A stretch of DNA of 64,000 nt. It comes from Rotaria socialis. Taxonomy: Eukaryota; Rotifera; Eurotatoria; Philodinida; Philodinidae. The position numbers were made by a program, and so were the translations under genes. The stretch covers positions 62,001 through 126,000 of the forward strand of contig CAJNYU010000824.1 of assembly GCA_905331475.1 (NCBI GenBank), in the 5' to 3' direction. The notes beneath the pieces are model-generated. The model worked only from the letters and a program-made list of their open reading frames with translations, was not told the DNA's origin and did not search any database. How positions within the stretch are numbered: the stretch's first letter is position 1; each line of letters opens with the position of its first letter. Shown here in pieces: positions 1-12,188 of this stretch.

Positions 1-936
1 CGTTTTCATCAACGAGCGTATCTCATTCAAGCATTTACGCATGCATCTTACTCCTATAATACAATAACAGATTGTTATCAACGATTAGAATTTCTTGGTG
101 ATGCCGTACTTGATTATGTTATAACTCGTTACCTATATGAAGTTAGTGAATTCATTTTTTTTGTCTTCGGAAAAATTATTTTTTCTTCTACTTTGCTTTT
201 TTAGCATCCAAAACGTCATTCACCCGGTGAACTAACAGATCTTCGTTCTGCTCTAGTCAATAATAATATATTTGCATATATAGCTGTTAAATATGATTTT
301 CATAAATATTTTCGTTGTCATTCAAATGAATTATTTCTATTGATTGATAAATTTGTTCAAGCCCAAAAAGATAAATCAACATGGTGCGGTTTCGACGAAT
401 GTAATTTAGGTGATGATGATGATGAAAACGATGAATTTTTCTATTATGATTTTTTAACATCATCAGCATCGAATAATAAGGATACGTATAGTGCAACAAT
501 GGCATGCGCAGCCGATGATGAACATCTATCGAATTCACACGATGAACAAAATGATGATTCAATTAATGAACCCGATGAATGGGAAGAAACTGAAGTTCCG
601 AAATGCCTCGGTGATATATTTGAATCTGTTGCCGGTGCAATATTTCTGGACTCAAATAAATCATTTAATACAGTATGGAAAATATATTATCGGATGTTAA
701 AACCATTTATTGAAAAATTTACAACGAAAGTTCCAAAATCGCCAATACGTGAACTACTGGAACTTGAACCTGAAACAGTGAAATTTGAAAAACCTGAACG
801 TTTACTTGATGGTCGAATACGCGTTACAGTTGAAATTATTGGTAAAGGACGTTTTAAAGGTGTTGGACGAAATTATCGAATAGCTAAAAATGCAGCGGCA
901 AAATGCGCTCTAAAAAATTTACGTCGTCTTGATTAA
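1..936 (+). CDS. dcr-1: Dicer, C-terminal part (RNase IIIb and dsRBD), 5' end outside window
   Basis: Two exons, 1-141 and 205-936, join in frame (phase 0) across a 63-nt GT-AG intron. The window starts inside the gene. The first exon holds the RNase III signature [15 protein letters not shown], with the acidic residues that bind metal. The second has [15 protein letters not shown], then [15 protein letters not shown], the second metal-binding segment, and a C-terminal dsRNA-binding domain ([21 protein letters not shown]). The order and spacing match animal Dicer-1 and end at a TAA just after the dsRBD. Dicer cuts dsRNA and pre-miRNA into small RNAs in the cytoplasm. Between the two RNase III segments is a long acidic loop (roughly 400-600). 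Animal Dicers have an acidic loop here too, but this one looks longer. Whether it is the miRNA or siRNA type cannot be settled without the helicase and PAZ regions. Confidence 0.95.
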
Positions 937-2588
937 GATGAAGAAATTCTTAGTGAAAAGAAAAAAAGAATACATTTTTCAGATATTTATTTTATTATGC
1001 GTGAAATGCAATAGATTGAAACACGTTTGTTTTATCTGTTGATGAATAGAACAGCGAAGCTATTTATTTGCATTGTTAAAATTCGATCATTATTGTTTTT
1101 CTTTGTTTATTGATAAAAGTGTTGTATGTTTTTATTCGTTTCTCATATATTCAAAAAAAGCAAACTTCCGAAGTATGTTCGTTTTGATTGTTTTTTTTCT
1201 GTCTGTGATGGTTGTTTTTATTTATATATAAAAAGAAAAAAGAAAGAAGATAGAGTAAAAAAGAATGATCTGTTAACTCTCTCAAAACAATTCATTTCAT
1301 CATCAAAGAGTTTCAAGAATACTTGATCGGAAAAAGATCTCCATTTGAATGATGAATTTCACTGGTATCAGAGTAGCCTGTATCAATCAATTACTCAATA
1401 AAAATTCAAAGATGAAACTCATGAATAGGATGGAAATTGCCACGGCTATCCTCTAGAAAATGATCAAGATCATCTTGTAAGTTTAAAAATCAAAATGATC
1501 ATCTTTTTTTTTGTTCAAATCTCACAGAAACTCATCATTAGTTTATTCTCACACAGAGAAATCTCTGCTTGTTCTATCAGTTTTTTCAGAACATATTCTA
1601 CTGTAACTCTGAACTTTATATATAGCTCATAATATATGCATCCTACATATATTCTCAACGTCGATGTGGTAAAAGTTCATTTTAACTCGATGTCCTGAAA
1701 ATTTTGTTAACTATCTGCCGTAGTGAGGAAATTTAGAAACATTTTCCTCTCAGAATTACTGCCTTGAGTATGTTAACCTGGTCGTTCTTTTTTTGTTTAA
1801 CTATGGACGTGCTTTATGTAATGCGATGCGAAGCATAGCATTTCTGTAGTTCGTCGCGTACGCATCCAAATTCAGTATTCTTGTGGCGCGATGATCTCAA
1901 GAACTGAATTTCGTCTGATGCTCGTTCAAACGGTATTAGTAACAGGAAAATCTCTATATCATACAAATTTTGTCCGATTTCTCCTGTCGAATTCGGTTTG
2001 GGTAAAGTAAAATGTGGACCGCATATTTCAGTTAGTCGATGCGATGCAGTGAGACTTGGCCTTCATTTAGCCATAATTAAAATGGCGTCATAAGCAAATA
2101 CTAGCCACACGTATGTCTGTTCACAGCTGATTATAGATAATAAATCATACAGATAATTAATCAATCAATCGAAATCGTTCTTTAAGAACATATCGCTAAA
2201 TATGAATAGAGTTTTCCTAGAGATGAATTTCATCATGTCTACATTAAAAGAGTGAAATATTTCTTCGAATTGAAAATCTTTCGTAGTAGATCCGATTCGA
2301 GCTTCGCATCGCATTTCGTATACGAGTGAAACTCGAATGCCATCTAGTTCATTCTATTGATTTTTATTTTGTATTTATCATTAGTTATGATTCGTCAATG
2401 GCGTGTGCATATAGTAAGAGTCAATATTCCGTGCAAAAGAAAGAAAAACAAAAAGTAGGTGATTCACTTATGTTTTTACGCCTTACATAATTTGAAAAGA
2501 AAAGGATATACCAATAAAGAACTAGTTTTATAACACATACAAGCATTGCACATCAAAACACTTCAATCGAATACCACAAACAATAAAC
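937..2588. other. intergenic, no gene seen
   Basis: Downstream flank of the Dicer gene. Only short, low-complexity open frames occur and none has recognisable protein character. The word AATGCGATGCGAAG occurs near 1820 and again inverted near 2300, which could mark a worn short inverted-repeat element, but the similarity outside that word is weak. Confidence 0.5.
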
Positions 2589-2965
2589 ATGAGTGAGTTT
2601 CAAAATGTGCACTAGAATGTTTAGTTATTTATTTATTTTTGTAAAGGTTTTATAACAAGAAAATTAGAGGAAAAACTTGGTGTCGATTTGAATGGAGATG
2701 GCCGAATTGGAGGACCTGGATTGGCTGCTAAAATTGAAGCAGCTACTCATGTAGATCTCAATCGTGATGGAATCATTGGTGGATATCGGCCACCAGCGGA
2801 CGGAGGTAAAAGAAAAGCAAACGTTGAAGTGCAACTTACTAATTCTTTATCTTATTGATAGGATTGGTTGGAAAACTTGAAAAAGCAACACATATTGATT
2901 TTAATAAAGACGGTCGCATCGGTGGTCGACCTGGTGTTTATCCACCTCAACCACATCATAAATAA
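2589..2965 (+). CDS. small protein with three EF-hand-like DxNxDGxIGG loops
   Basis: Three exons, 2589-2592, 2647-2805 and 2862-2965, give an 88-residue protein. The first exon is only four bases (ATG plus A) followed by GTGAGT. Each join keeps the frame: MSFITRKLEEKLGVDLNGDG begins the product. Three copies of an EF-hand-type calcium loop are seen (DLNGDGRIGG, DLNRDGIIGG, DFNKDGRIGG), each preceded by a short helix-like stretch such as AAKIEAATHV or VGKLEKATHI. The loop has Asp/Asn at positions 1, 3 and 5 and Gly at 6, as in calcium-binding loops, but the second helix of a normal EF-hand is missing because GG follows. There is no signal peptide. The protein ends PPQPHHK. Calcium binding is inferred from the loops and the biological role is unknown. 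Too short for most gene finders because of the 4-nt exon. Confidence 0.75.
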
Positions 2966-4254
2966 TATTTCGAAGTTCAATATAACAATACTCGTTCTTA
3001 ATGCAGCTATCTGTAATTAACTTTTGTCCTTGCCTATACATTTTATTAATCATTAACTAATTCTTATGACCTATTATAATCGATTTTTGTTCCATTTGAT
3101 ATAAGCAAAATTAATAATCCTATAATTATATTTCCTTTCAAGTATTGCCTTTTTTTTCTTTGTCAGAGATCATTCATTCACGAAACAGTAATACATGTGT
3201 TTGCAAGTTTATCATAGTGAATTCAAAGCAGCATTTACTATTGGTTACTCAACATTTTTGCATGATGAACGGATAAAATATCTAATAGATAACTAAAATG
3301 TTTCATCATTCTCTTATGCTGGAACCAAATACTGATTTCAAGTTCGTTTAAGCTTCTTCCTCTTGTATATTATTTGACAACTTGTACTCGATATTTAATT
3401 AAAGATGTTTAAATATTCTCGTATATCAACAGGTGATATATACTTTTGTTTTTAATTGACATAAAAGCATTGGTAATATTTATTATATCATGTGTCTTCG
3501 ATAAGCTTATCTTAAATACACATTAGTGATCGATCATGCTACAAAACAAAATCGGATCATATCGTCCTATAAATACACCGGAAATCGTAGACGATATTTT
3601 ACGGTCATCAAGAGCATTTGAAAGAGAGGCTGACTAATACCAAATGAAATTGAAAGTATAAATTTTCTTAAGTTGAATTTCATACCTACTGCTAACACTG
3701 ATTTTATATAAAGTCAAAAAACGATGACTTATGACTGCCGAATAGTATGATTGAGCTCCCAAATTTGATGGAACTTGTGATTAACTTGCCATTTTGTGTG
3801 ATTTATTTTTAAGATCATTTATATGCTTTGTTTTACTTAGAATTCAATCAATTAAATAATTATAATCACCAAACGTATGTTATGTTAGTTCCATAAATGT
3901 TCTTGATACAAGTGCGATAAGTAGGTTAACAATAAAAACAAAATCCCTTATTGAATCATTCAAAGGAGGTTTGATAAAAACAAATCTAAGAGCTGTATTC
4001 ACAAGACAATATGTGATTGCTGAATACTCAACTAGATCGCTACTCGGTAATTATCGTCAATGTATTTCCTCCTCGAACAATATTGAATTCTATTCAATGT
4101 CATAAAACATGAAAAGATTTTCTTATTATCAAAAAATCTATCGCTTTCAATGTTTAGATAAGCAAAGATGATTGAGACATACTTATAGTCTTATTTTATT
4201 ATTGATAAATATAACTTTTTATAGAAAAGTTCAGGTCAAAAATAAAATTTTATT
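2966..4254. other. intergenic, no gene seen
   Basis: AT-rich sequence between two convergent genes. No open frame has protein-like composition, and no RNA gene or clear repeat was recognised. Confidence 0.5.
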
Positions 4255-5326
4255 TCAACAGTTAATAATATGTGGCCCTTTGAAATTATTTTCTTCTTGT
4301 TTTAAATCAATGATATCTTGTGAACCAGTAACAATCAAACGATATGAATGTGCTAAAATAAATTGATGCATTTCATGTAAACTCACGTCAATACGAAATG
4401 ATCCATTATTATTATTATTATTCACTAATCCTAATTGAATAAAATTAACATATTTCATTGAATCACTTGATGCAATTTTTTCCGCAGAATTTGTATTGGA
4501 AAATAATGTCATATTAAAATAATCAAGGCTGTGTTCCGGCACGAGTGTGATAGTAATAAATTGATTGGGTTTACAATTAAAATTGTAATTATCTGTTTCA
4601 TCACTTACACTGATTTTACCAAATATCATAAATGAACAATCTAATTCTTCGCCGACATGCGATTCATCAAGAACTTCAACTAAGTCAAAATCACGAATTT
4701 CGTTTGTTGACCATTTTACATGCACAGTATTATGATTTTCTAAATTCATTGTATTATGAGGACCGGTGGGTCCAAGTGCACCTAGTGGACCCAAAGCTCC
4801 TAATGGTCCCAGAGGTCCTAAAATACCCCATAAGCCTAGTGCTTGTAAATGTTTACCAAAATCATTGATCGAAGGAAGTGTTGTATGATAGGATTCAGAT
4901 GACAACGGACCTGCTGAAGAAAGTGGATTATTAGAAAGTCCAAATAACATATTCGATGTAGTCCAATCGATTATTTCATTTGATGGAAATTTCCAAGCCG
5001 TAGGATTCCATGCATGATATCCAATCGGACCCATTACGCCTAGTGGACCATAGGCACTAAAGATATTAAATATGAATCCAATTATATTTTAATAATCGTC
5101 TCCAATTTTACCTTAGTGGACCATGTGAACCTAAAGCGGAACTTGGACTTAAATAAAATTCACATGATAATCCACCGCAATCGACTGGATATGGTTCAAC
5201 TAAATCTATATCTTGATGTAATGCTTCAAGACTTGATGCAGTAACATATGGACCGTAACATGTTTTTGTTGTTAATGAAATTTGAAAAATACTGACAGAT
5301 ACTAATAATAAATAAATAGATTCCAT
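4255..5326 (-). CDS. secreted protein with GPLG/GALG repeats
   Basis: Two exons on the minus strand, 5326-5112 and 5056-4255, joined across a 55-nt intron, give 338 residues. I chose the ATG at 5326 because a hydrophobic signal peptide (MESIYLLLVSVSIFQISLTT) follows directly and a TATA box lies about 70 nt upstream. An in-frame ATG at 5392 is possible but would put a poor leader in front. The mature part has a Cys-containing start (CYGPYV, CGGLSCEFY), then short runs of G-P-L/A-G repeats around residues 65-80 and 130-155, reminiscent of collagen Gly-X-Y but too short for a stable triple helix. An Asn/Ser-rich C-terminal half with several N-x-S/T sites ends in Cys. No known domain was recognised. 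Probably extracellular; function unknown. Confidence 0.8.
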
Positions 5327-5394
5327 TTTTTTACAGATCATTAAAGTGAATGCGTTGAGCTGATTAAAAGCAATTCGGATGACGAAATACATTG

Positions 5395-5402
5395 TATTTA
5401 TA
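5395..5402 (-). promoter_or_regulatory. TATA box of the secreted GPLG-repeat gene
   Basis: Read on the minus strand this is TATAAATA, about 70 nt before the ATG at 5326. The spacing fits a TATA box with a short 5' leader. Confidence 0.55.
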
Positions 5403-6945
5403 GGCTACTTTTCTTGATGTGAGAGAAAAACGGCAGATGGGTCAATATTTGAATAAAATCACAGATTATTAAACTCTTGTTCCTTTGGACTCATGAAAAT
5501 ATCGAAATTCTCTATGTGGCATTCTTAAAATAACTATAGTTCAGAAATATGTACTAATCGAATTTTATCATCATTCTTATAATTAGAATTCATATTCAAT
5601 AAGATAAATTCAGTTTTTTTGAAGCGAAATTATTTTATTTAACACATTAATTAATCAAAATAAGAATGATTTAGGTACACTTGTACTTTTAGCTAACAAT
5701 GTATTTTGCTTTTCGGATCATATCGTCGTTCGTCAATAGAAAAAGTACATTTATCATTTCTTATCAGTTGTTTTCACAGTAATCCTGCATTTTATTCTCA
5801 TAAGCGTACGAATGAAAATAAAAATATTTAGCTTTTTACTGATTGCCTATCTTCCAGTGTATTCAAGACCACAATCAAAACTAACCTTCATTGAATATAA
5901 TACATAAATTCGATGATAGATTTTGACAATTCAGCACATATTCTCAAAAAAAAAACTAATATCCGACATTTCATAACGACTTCAATATGATGGCTAGTGT
6001 TCATTGTATCATTTTTATTTGAAAAGATCAGAATACTGGGACCATTCCCTACATAAAAGATAGTCACGAGTTCACTATTTGTCTATTAGACTAAGAAACT
6101 AAGTTCGTCTTCTCTTGTATTTCCATCTTTCTTCAAACGCATCAAAGCATTGATTTTGTTTTTCGTAGTTAAATCTCCAGACTATTGATAGTCATGCACT
6201 CGTTTTATAGTAGTCAATGATTCTATTATAAATAAAAGAGATTTCTATCGAAATAATACTCCATGATTTGTAAAATATTTTTCTTTTGTTTTACCAAAAT
6301 GACATCCGAAATCATTTTATTGTGATAATTATCTCTAACGTTGACTATTTCATTTAGTAGTCGATTCTCAAAGCTAATTGCTTATAAATTCATTTCTTCG
6401 AAAATTTATTTAAACTGAAAAAATAGACCATTATTTATTGTTGCACTTCTAGAATAGTGACCTAGATGTTGCATTGTTTAAGTTTACACAAGAAATAAAA
6501 CAAATAGATTGACTCATTAAGTAAAAGTTGCGAAGGAAATACAATTTTCACATTACATAACGCGCATTTATTATGACCTTCATGTTGTCAATCGCGTTCA
6601 TTGACAAGCAGCTTAGTAAACGGAAGAGTTGTAACTATAAGCTGGTACTCACTAGTAGTTTAACTATTTCAAGAGCGATTCATTGTGAGAATTCGTTTTT
6701 TTTTCAAACATATATTTCAAAAGGACAAAAGAACTGTCATGATTTTCAAATACTGCTCAAATATTCTACTCTATGACAAAAATGACTACATCCTATAATA
6801 TGAATACACAAAAAAAAACAAAATAATAATAATTTGATCAAAAACAAATACATAAAACTTCTTTTTTTTGTCAACATCACTTTTTTTGAGCACAAATAGA
6901 AGGAAACTTTGAAATAGAAAAAATATCCTGTCTAAGAAAAATGTT
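5403..6945. other. intergenic, no gene seen
   Basis: AT-rich DNA between the secreted-protein gene and the 3' end of ODF2. Short open frames such as the one near 6573-6776 lack protein character. No repeat family was recognised. Confidence 0.5.
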
Positions 6946-9900
6946 TCACGGATATACACTAGGTGCTTTTGTAAATTGTGTCAAAGATGTTGTCGTAAAT
7001 GGTGGTGGAAGTGCATCATTAAACACGCTTGCGTATGTCGTTTTAAGAGAGTTCACATAATTTTGCATAGATCGATTATTATTATTTGATTGTTCAAGTT
7101 TATCCCGTAGCTCACCTAACTGAGACGTATAACGTCGTTCGACTTCATCTTTTTCGCGTTTCAATTGAGTACATTCAAGTCGAAGTTTTGATATTTGTTG
7201 CTCAAGATCGCTTATTCGTTGCTGAAAAAGACGTTCCTATTAAAGAAAAAATACTTCTAAAGAATTTTTGAAACTATATCGAATACTTACTTTAGAACCA
7301 AATGAATCTTCTCGAGCTTTAATATCTGTTTGTGTTAAACTAATTTGTTTGTTCATTGATGCTAATTCATATGACTTGGCATTCAGACGAGACTAAATAA
7401 AAATGCAATGAAAACTATCTAAGCCTTAAATTATTCATCCAAAATACGATTCAATGAGTTTAACCGTTCTATATAAGTTAAAAATAAATATTTATATCGA
7501 AATTTATTTCCTGGAAGAAAGAAAGTCAGACAATTTGATGTTAGATAAAACGCAACGAGATAGATAAAATCATGCAGGACAATTGAACATGTCGAGCACA
7601 TTTTTGTTGTGGTTCAACTGCTCGTTTCAATGCAACTTCCCACATCTCAATCGATAATGAACTTGAAGAAATCTACTATATAGCTATTAGTGATGAGAAT
7701 TAAACGCAAATGGTATAGTCAAGAAAAATGTTTTTCTTTTCAAGTAAATCGAAAATTTACTTTGAAATACAACAAATATGCATTGGAAAATGTTTTTGAT
7801 TACATTAATTATTCCCATCACGTATTGTCTTAACTATGAGTATTTTTTGACAGAAAAGTCCCAGGCTGTCATATCAACACACTCAATTGGCAAAAGTATA
7901 GATAATTAAGTTTTCTACAAACAACAGAGTTCTACATTTGGTTCTATAAGCGAGAACTAACATCGACTGTTTTCGATTGTTTCAAGAATTTTCTTCATTC
8001 ATATTGTCTATCACTTTCAATGAATCTACTATTTTTTTCTTGACATCATTATTTTTGACACAGTGAAGAGTTATTGAAAAAGAATGTCTTCTATACCTGA
8101 GTATTTCGTAATGCTTCTTCTTTAGCACTGAGATTTCTTAATAGATTATCATTGTCTTCTTCCAAAGTTATCATTTGTCTAAATATAAATTCAAATGTAA
8201 AAACCAAAATTATCCTGTTTACATACCGTTGAAGACCATCAATTTTTTGTTGAAGCCCTCTATAATCATCATCGAATGAATAATTACTATCTTTTATTCT
8301 ATCAATAATTTGGTTTTGTGTACTCATCTAAAAATGGAATATTAAAATAGATGCCTTCTTTTTTTCTCTGATCTAGGCGTTTTTACTTTTGAAGTAAGTT
8401 CATGAATAAGAGAAGATTGATCAGCTAAGCGTCTGTCTTGTTCAAGAAGACGTGTTTCAAGTTCTTGATTTTTCATTTCAGCTTGTCGTAAGTATTCGGG
8501 TAATGGTTCAAGTTCCTCAAGTCGTTTTTGTAATCGAACACGCATTTTTTCAAAGTCTATTTCAGATAAATGTGTTTTACTATTATCAACCGATGCTTTC
8601 AATGTTTGGGTATGTAATTGTTCTTTATATTCGCCAACTAAACGTTCAGCATGTTCAAGTTTAGTGCGTAAGCGAACGATTTCAGATTGTGCGTCAACTA
8701 ATACTTCATTGGGATCAGCATATATTTGTCTTTCGAGTTCCTCTATTTGACGATCTCGATCCATTAATTGAGCTTGTAACTTTTCAACGGTTAATCCTTT
8801 GGTTTTAGCAACAACAGCGGGAGCAGTGGACGATGATGCATTAGGGAACATAGGTGTACGTCTGATGGACCGATGAAGATTATCGCATTGATGGCGACTA
8901 CGTTGTAGATCGCGTTCCAATGACTAAAAATTACATAGAAATACTTTATTTATAAATGAAGTTTTTGATATCATTAGATAGTTTGCGTGAGTTTATGGAG
9001 TGCATGGATCAAAGAGATGCAGCATCTTGAATCAAAAGAATACCCTCACAAATAATATCGAGTGATGAAACTAAGTGATGACATTGATAATATGTCGAAA
9101 GAATTTAACAAAAAAGCGACAACAATCTTCAAAAGAACAACTCAATTATTACGAGTATGATTGATTGATACTCATTTGATTGTTACTTCGATGTCCGTTG
9201 TCAACTATTACGTAAAGGAACAAAGACGTCCCATAGCGGAAATAATTATTTTTACTCCCGCACTCTCTTTCAGGCCATTTTCCTTTTAAAAATTCAATTT
9301 CAATGGTTATATTCGTTTTTAAAAATAAAATATTCAACAACAGTCAACTGTTATTGAATTTGTAACGAATGAAACGAAAAGAAAAGTTGATATTATAGTT
9401 AATTTCATACCCTTAGACCGCATTGAAGTCGATTAATTTCTCCTTCCTTTGCGTAAAGCTCTCGTTGAAGATGAGCACGATTTTGTTCTAGTGATGTTTT
9501 CATTGTATCAAATCCAATAGCATGCGTTCTTATACGTTCAAGTTCTGTTTGTAAAGCAATATTGTCATTTTCTCGATCAAGTAAAAGACGTCTTATTTGT
9601 CCATTTTCACTTTCAAGCTCATGTATACGTGTTAAGATGGTGTCATTCTTTTCATTGATAATACCATGTTCAGCTTCTAAATGATATTGATGTCGAATAA
9701 AATCTTTAAGTTTATTATTTGAATATTCAAATTGTTCAATTAAATGCAATAATTGATTACGATGTTGGCGTAGTTGTTCGACTTCGAATGATATCGGTTG
9801 ATCGTCCTAAAAGTGTTTTATATAAAGCAACAAAGAGAAACTTTTAACAAATAAATTCTCTTCTTGACATGTATGTTCAAAAATGAAGCCGCTTAACAAT

Positions 9901-12188
9901 AGACAAATTGGTTACAAAAAAACTTTTTCCTTGTGACCAACTCTTCTAGAAGCCATAACTTGAGTACAAGTATTCTTTTTTAATGCTTAGATATTTAGAG
10001 TTATACATACAATTTTAAGTTTTATGCTTCATTTCTTTTTCTTCATTTCTTTCGGGACATTCATAGAAGTTAGAACCCTTACCGAAACAGTATTGCAATA
10101 TTGTTTTATCTACAACTACAATCATTCTTTCAAGGACAAAATATAATATAAGGTTAAATTAGCGTATTTGACGGCAATCTAAACTTACTTTACTTTGTCG
10201 TAAACTCAGCTTCGAAATAAGAATACTAATTCACATGAAAATAGATATGAGTTTGATGAGAAAGAAATGAAAACGATATAAAGAAGATGTACAGCGTTGA
10301 AATTTATCTAAATATTTTACAACAATACTTGCAATAAAAGTGCAGCGTTTAAATGAGTTGGTCAAAAAAGAAACTTGTCTAGTGCTCTATAAATGTCTCC
10401 CTCTCTATATGCATATATTTATATAGACATAGTAATATATGTATATATATATATATGTAAACCACAAATTGAAAGTAAGAAAAAGAAATGAAATAGAAGA
10501 GTTTGTTCTTTTTCTTTTTCTTTTTACTCTTCAATTTCTTTTATGCCATCAGTAGTAGGTCGATTTTACGACATTCTATGTCTCAACATCCATACATATA
10601 CATATACATATACATTTGACACTCAATGTAATTGTTTCAATACATAAAACGTCTTTGTGTCGATGGTGTGTATGCAGAAGAAAATGTAAGAAACGAACGA
10701 CAATGTAAAACATTTCAACTCAGATTTCATTGTCAATTTTGATTCTACAGTGATGTTATTTTACGCGTACAAACACGAAAAAAGCAAATATTTCTTTTTT
10801 ATTTTCTATTGAAGTGTTTGTGTTTGAAAGAAAATAATTATTTACAAATTCAATCAGACGAAAATGAGTCTAAACATGGGTAAGAAATTTTCGTTTTTTT
10901 TTTCAAATAAAATTTCAAATGTAAATAGATCTGATACTTCATCCACATCGAATAATAGCCTAATAGATGGTATATTTTTCTTTGTTGTAATTTGATCAGT
11001 ATGTTATACATAAAGTGATCTGAGTAAATACATACGAGTTTAAGTTTTGTTAGAATATCTTTAACCGATGATAATTGTTTAGTAATTTGTGAAATGTCGG
11101 CTTCAGATTCTGATAATGATATTAATAGACGTTCACGGTCTGGATTGAGATAAATCGGCCCTCGTACTGGTGTTGTACTACGTGCACGTCGTCTACATGA
11201 ATCAAATAATTTATGTGAGATTAGTATGAAAAGTAAAAATGTGATTTTAGTGTACCTGTCCCCAAGCGGATCATCTTTAAACGAAATTTTGGATGTTGCT
11301 CGATAGTTTCGTTGTTCATCAGCACTTGCTGAACGATGATTATCACGTAAAGGTGGTGATGAATGAGAAAGTCGTGATGGATATATGTTTGCTGTTGATG
11401 TTGTTGTTCGTTGAGATTGTTCAAGATTACGTATTGATGAATTAATATCTTCACGAAGTTGATCAGCTTGCTCTTGATTAAGACGATTTCGTGCCTTAAG
11501 AAAAATCAATCAGCTGCAAAGAAAAGAAAACATTTTAAAATGTTTTTATTTACTTTCTCTTTCAACATTCCAACATTTTCAATTAATCCTTGAATACGTT
11601 TTTCATATGTTTGGATTTCATTTTGAAGTTTTTCATCTTGCTCTTTCAAAACATTTGGTATTTGACTCTGTTGCTTTTGTTTATCATGCTCATTTGTTTG
11701 ACTACCTTCATCATCAACATCATCACTAACAATATTATCAATAGTAGGATTGATTTCCAAGCGTCCTTTTGAGCCCTAAGTAAATGAAAAGCAAATTAAA
11801 AAAGAAGAAAAATGATGAAATAAAAAGAAAGTCCTATACCTGCCAAGAAAACTTCTGTAATTTAGTTGAGCGACCTGGCGGTGGAACCCTATATATACAT
11901 ATGATTAAACTAAAAACGTTCATCTATATATCATTTATTTTACCATCGATCTCGATTAGGTGATGGACTACGAGAACTAACAGGCACAACCTGTTTCGGT
12001 TGAGCAACTGGCTGAGGAATTTGAGAAGGTTTTGTTTTAACTTTATTGGTTACGCATGTACGCATTCTAGTTGCTTGACGCCCTCCACGATTTACTGGTG
12101 TAGTACTCTTTTTAACATACGATCCACCATGACGACTACCATGCCAGTCACTTTCAACATGAACATTTACAGGCGTGACAGCGTGCAT
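6946..12188 (-). CDS. odf2: ODF2/cenexin, coiled-coil centriole appendage and outer dense fibre protein
   Basis: Eleven exons on the minus strand: 12188-11944, 11888-11840, 11775-11554, 11494-11256, 11192-11036, 9806-9411, 8923-8387, 8327-8227, 8178-8097, 7392-7291, 7236-6946. All joins are GT-AG and keep one frame, giving 806 residues, close to vertebrate ODF2 (about 830). Recognition rests on conserved stretches: WVPPPGRSTK near the N-terminus, LPEYLRQAEMKNQELETRLL, and a C-terminus RRYTSQLGELRDKLEQS followed by NRSMQNYV, all with close counterparts in ODF2. Most of the protein is heptad-rich coiled coil, with a basic, Ser/Pro-rich head. ODF2 is needed for subdistal and distal appendages of the mother centriole and ciliogenesis; the sperm isoform makes outer dense fibres. 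Introns of 1.2 kb and 0.7 kb contrast with the others. A strong 3' splice-site-like tract (CTCTCTCTAG) touches the ATG, so a 5' UTR intron, a trans-splice site or a further coding exon may lie upstream. Confidence 0.9.

Noticed and set aside
1811-2320. Inverted-repeat element upstream of the EF-loop gene
   Set aside because: Only a 14-bp word is shared between the arms; too weak to define an element.
2589-2965. Bacterial dockerin-type protein
   Set aside because: Loop words are similar, but spacing, length and the presence of introns do not fit dockerins.
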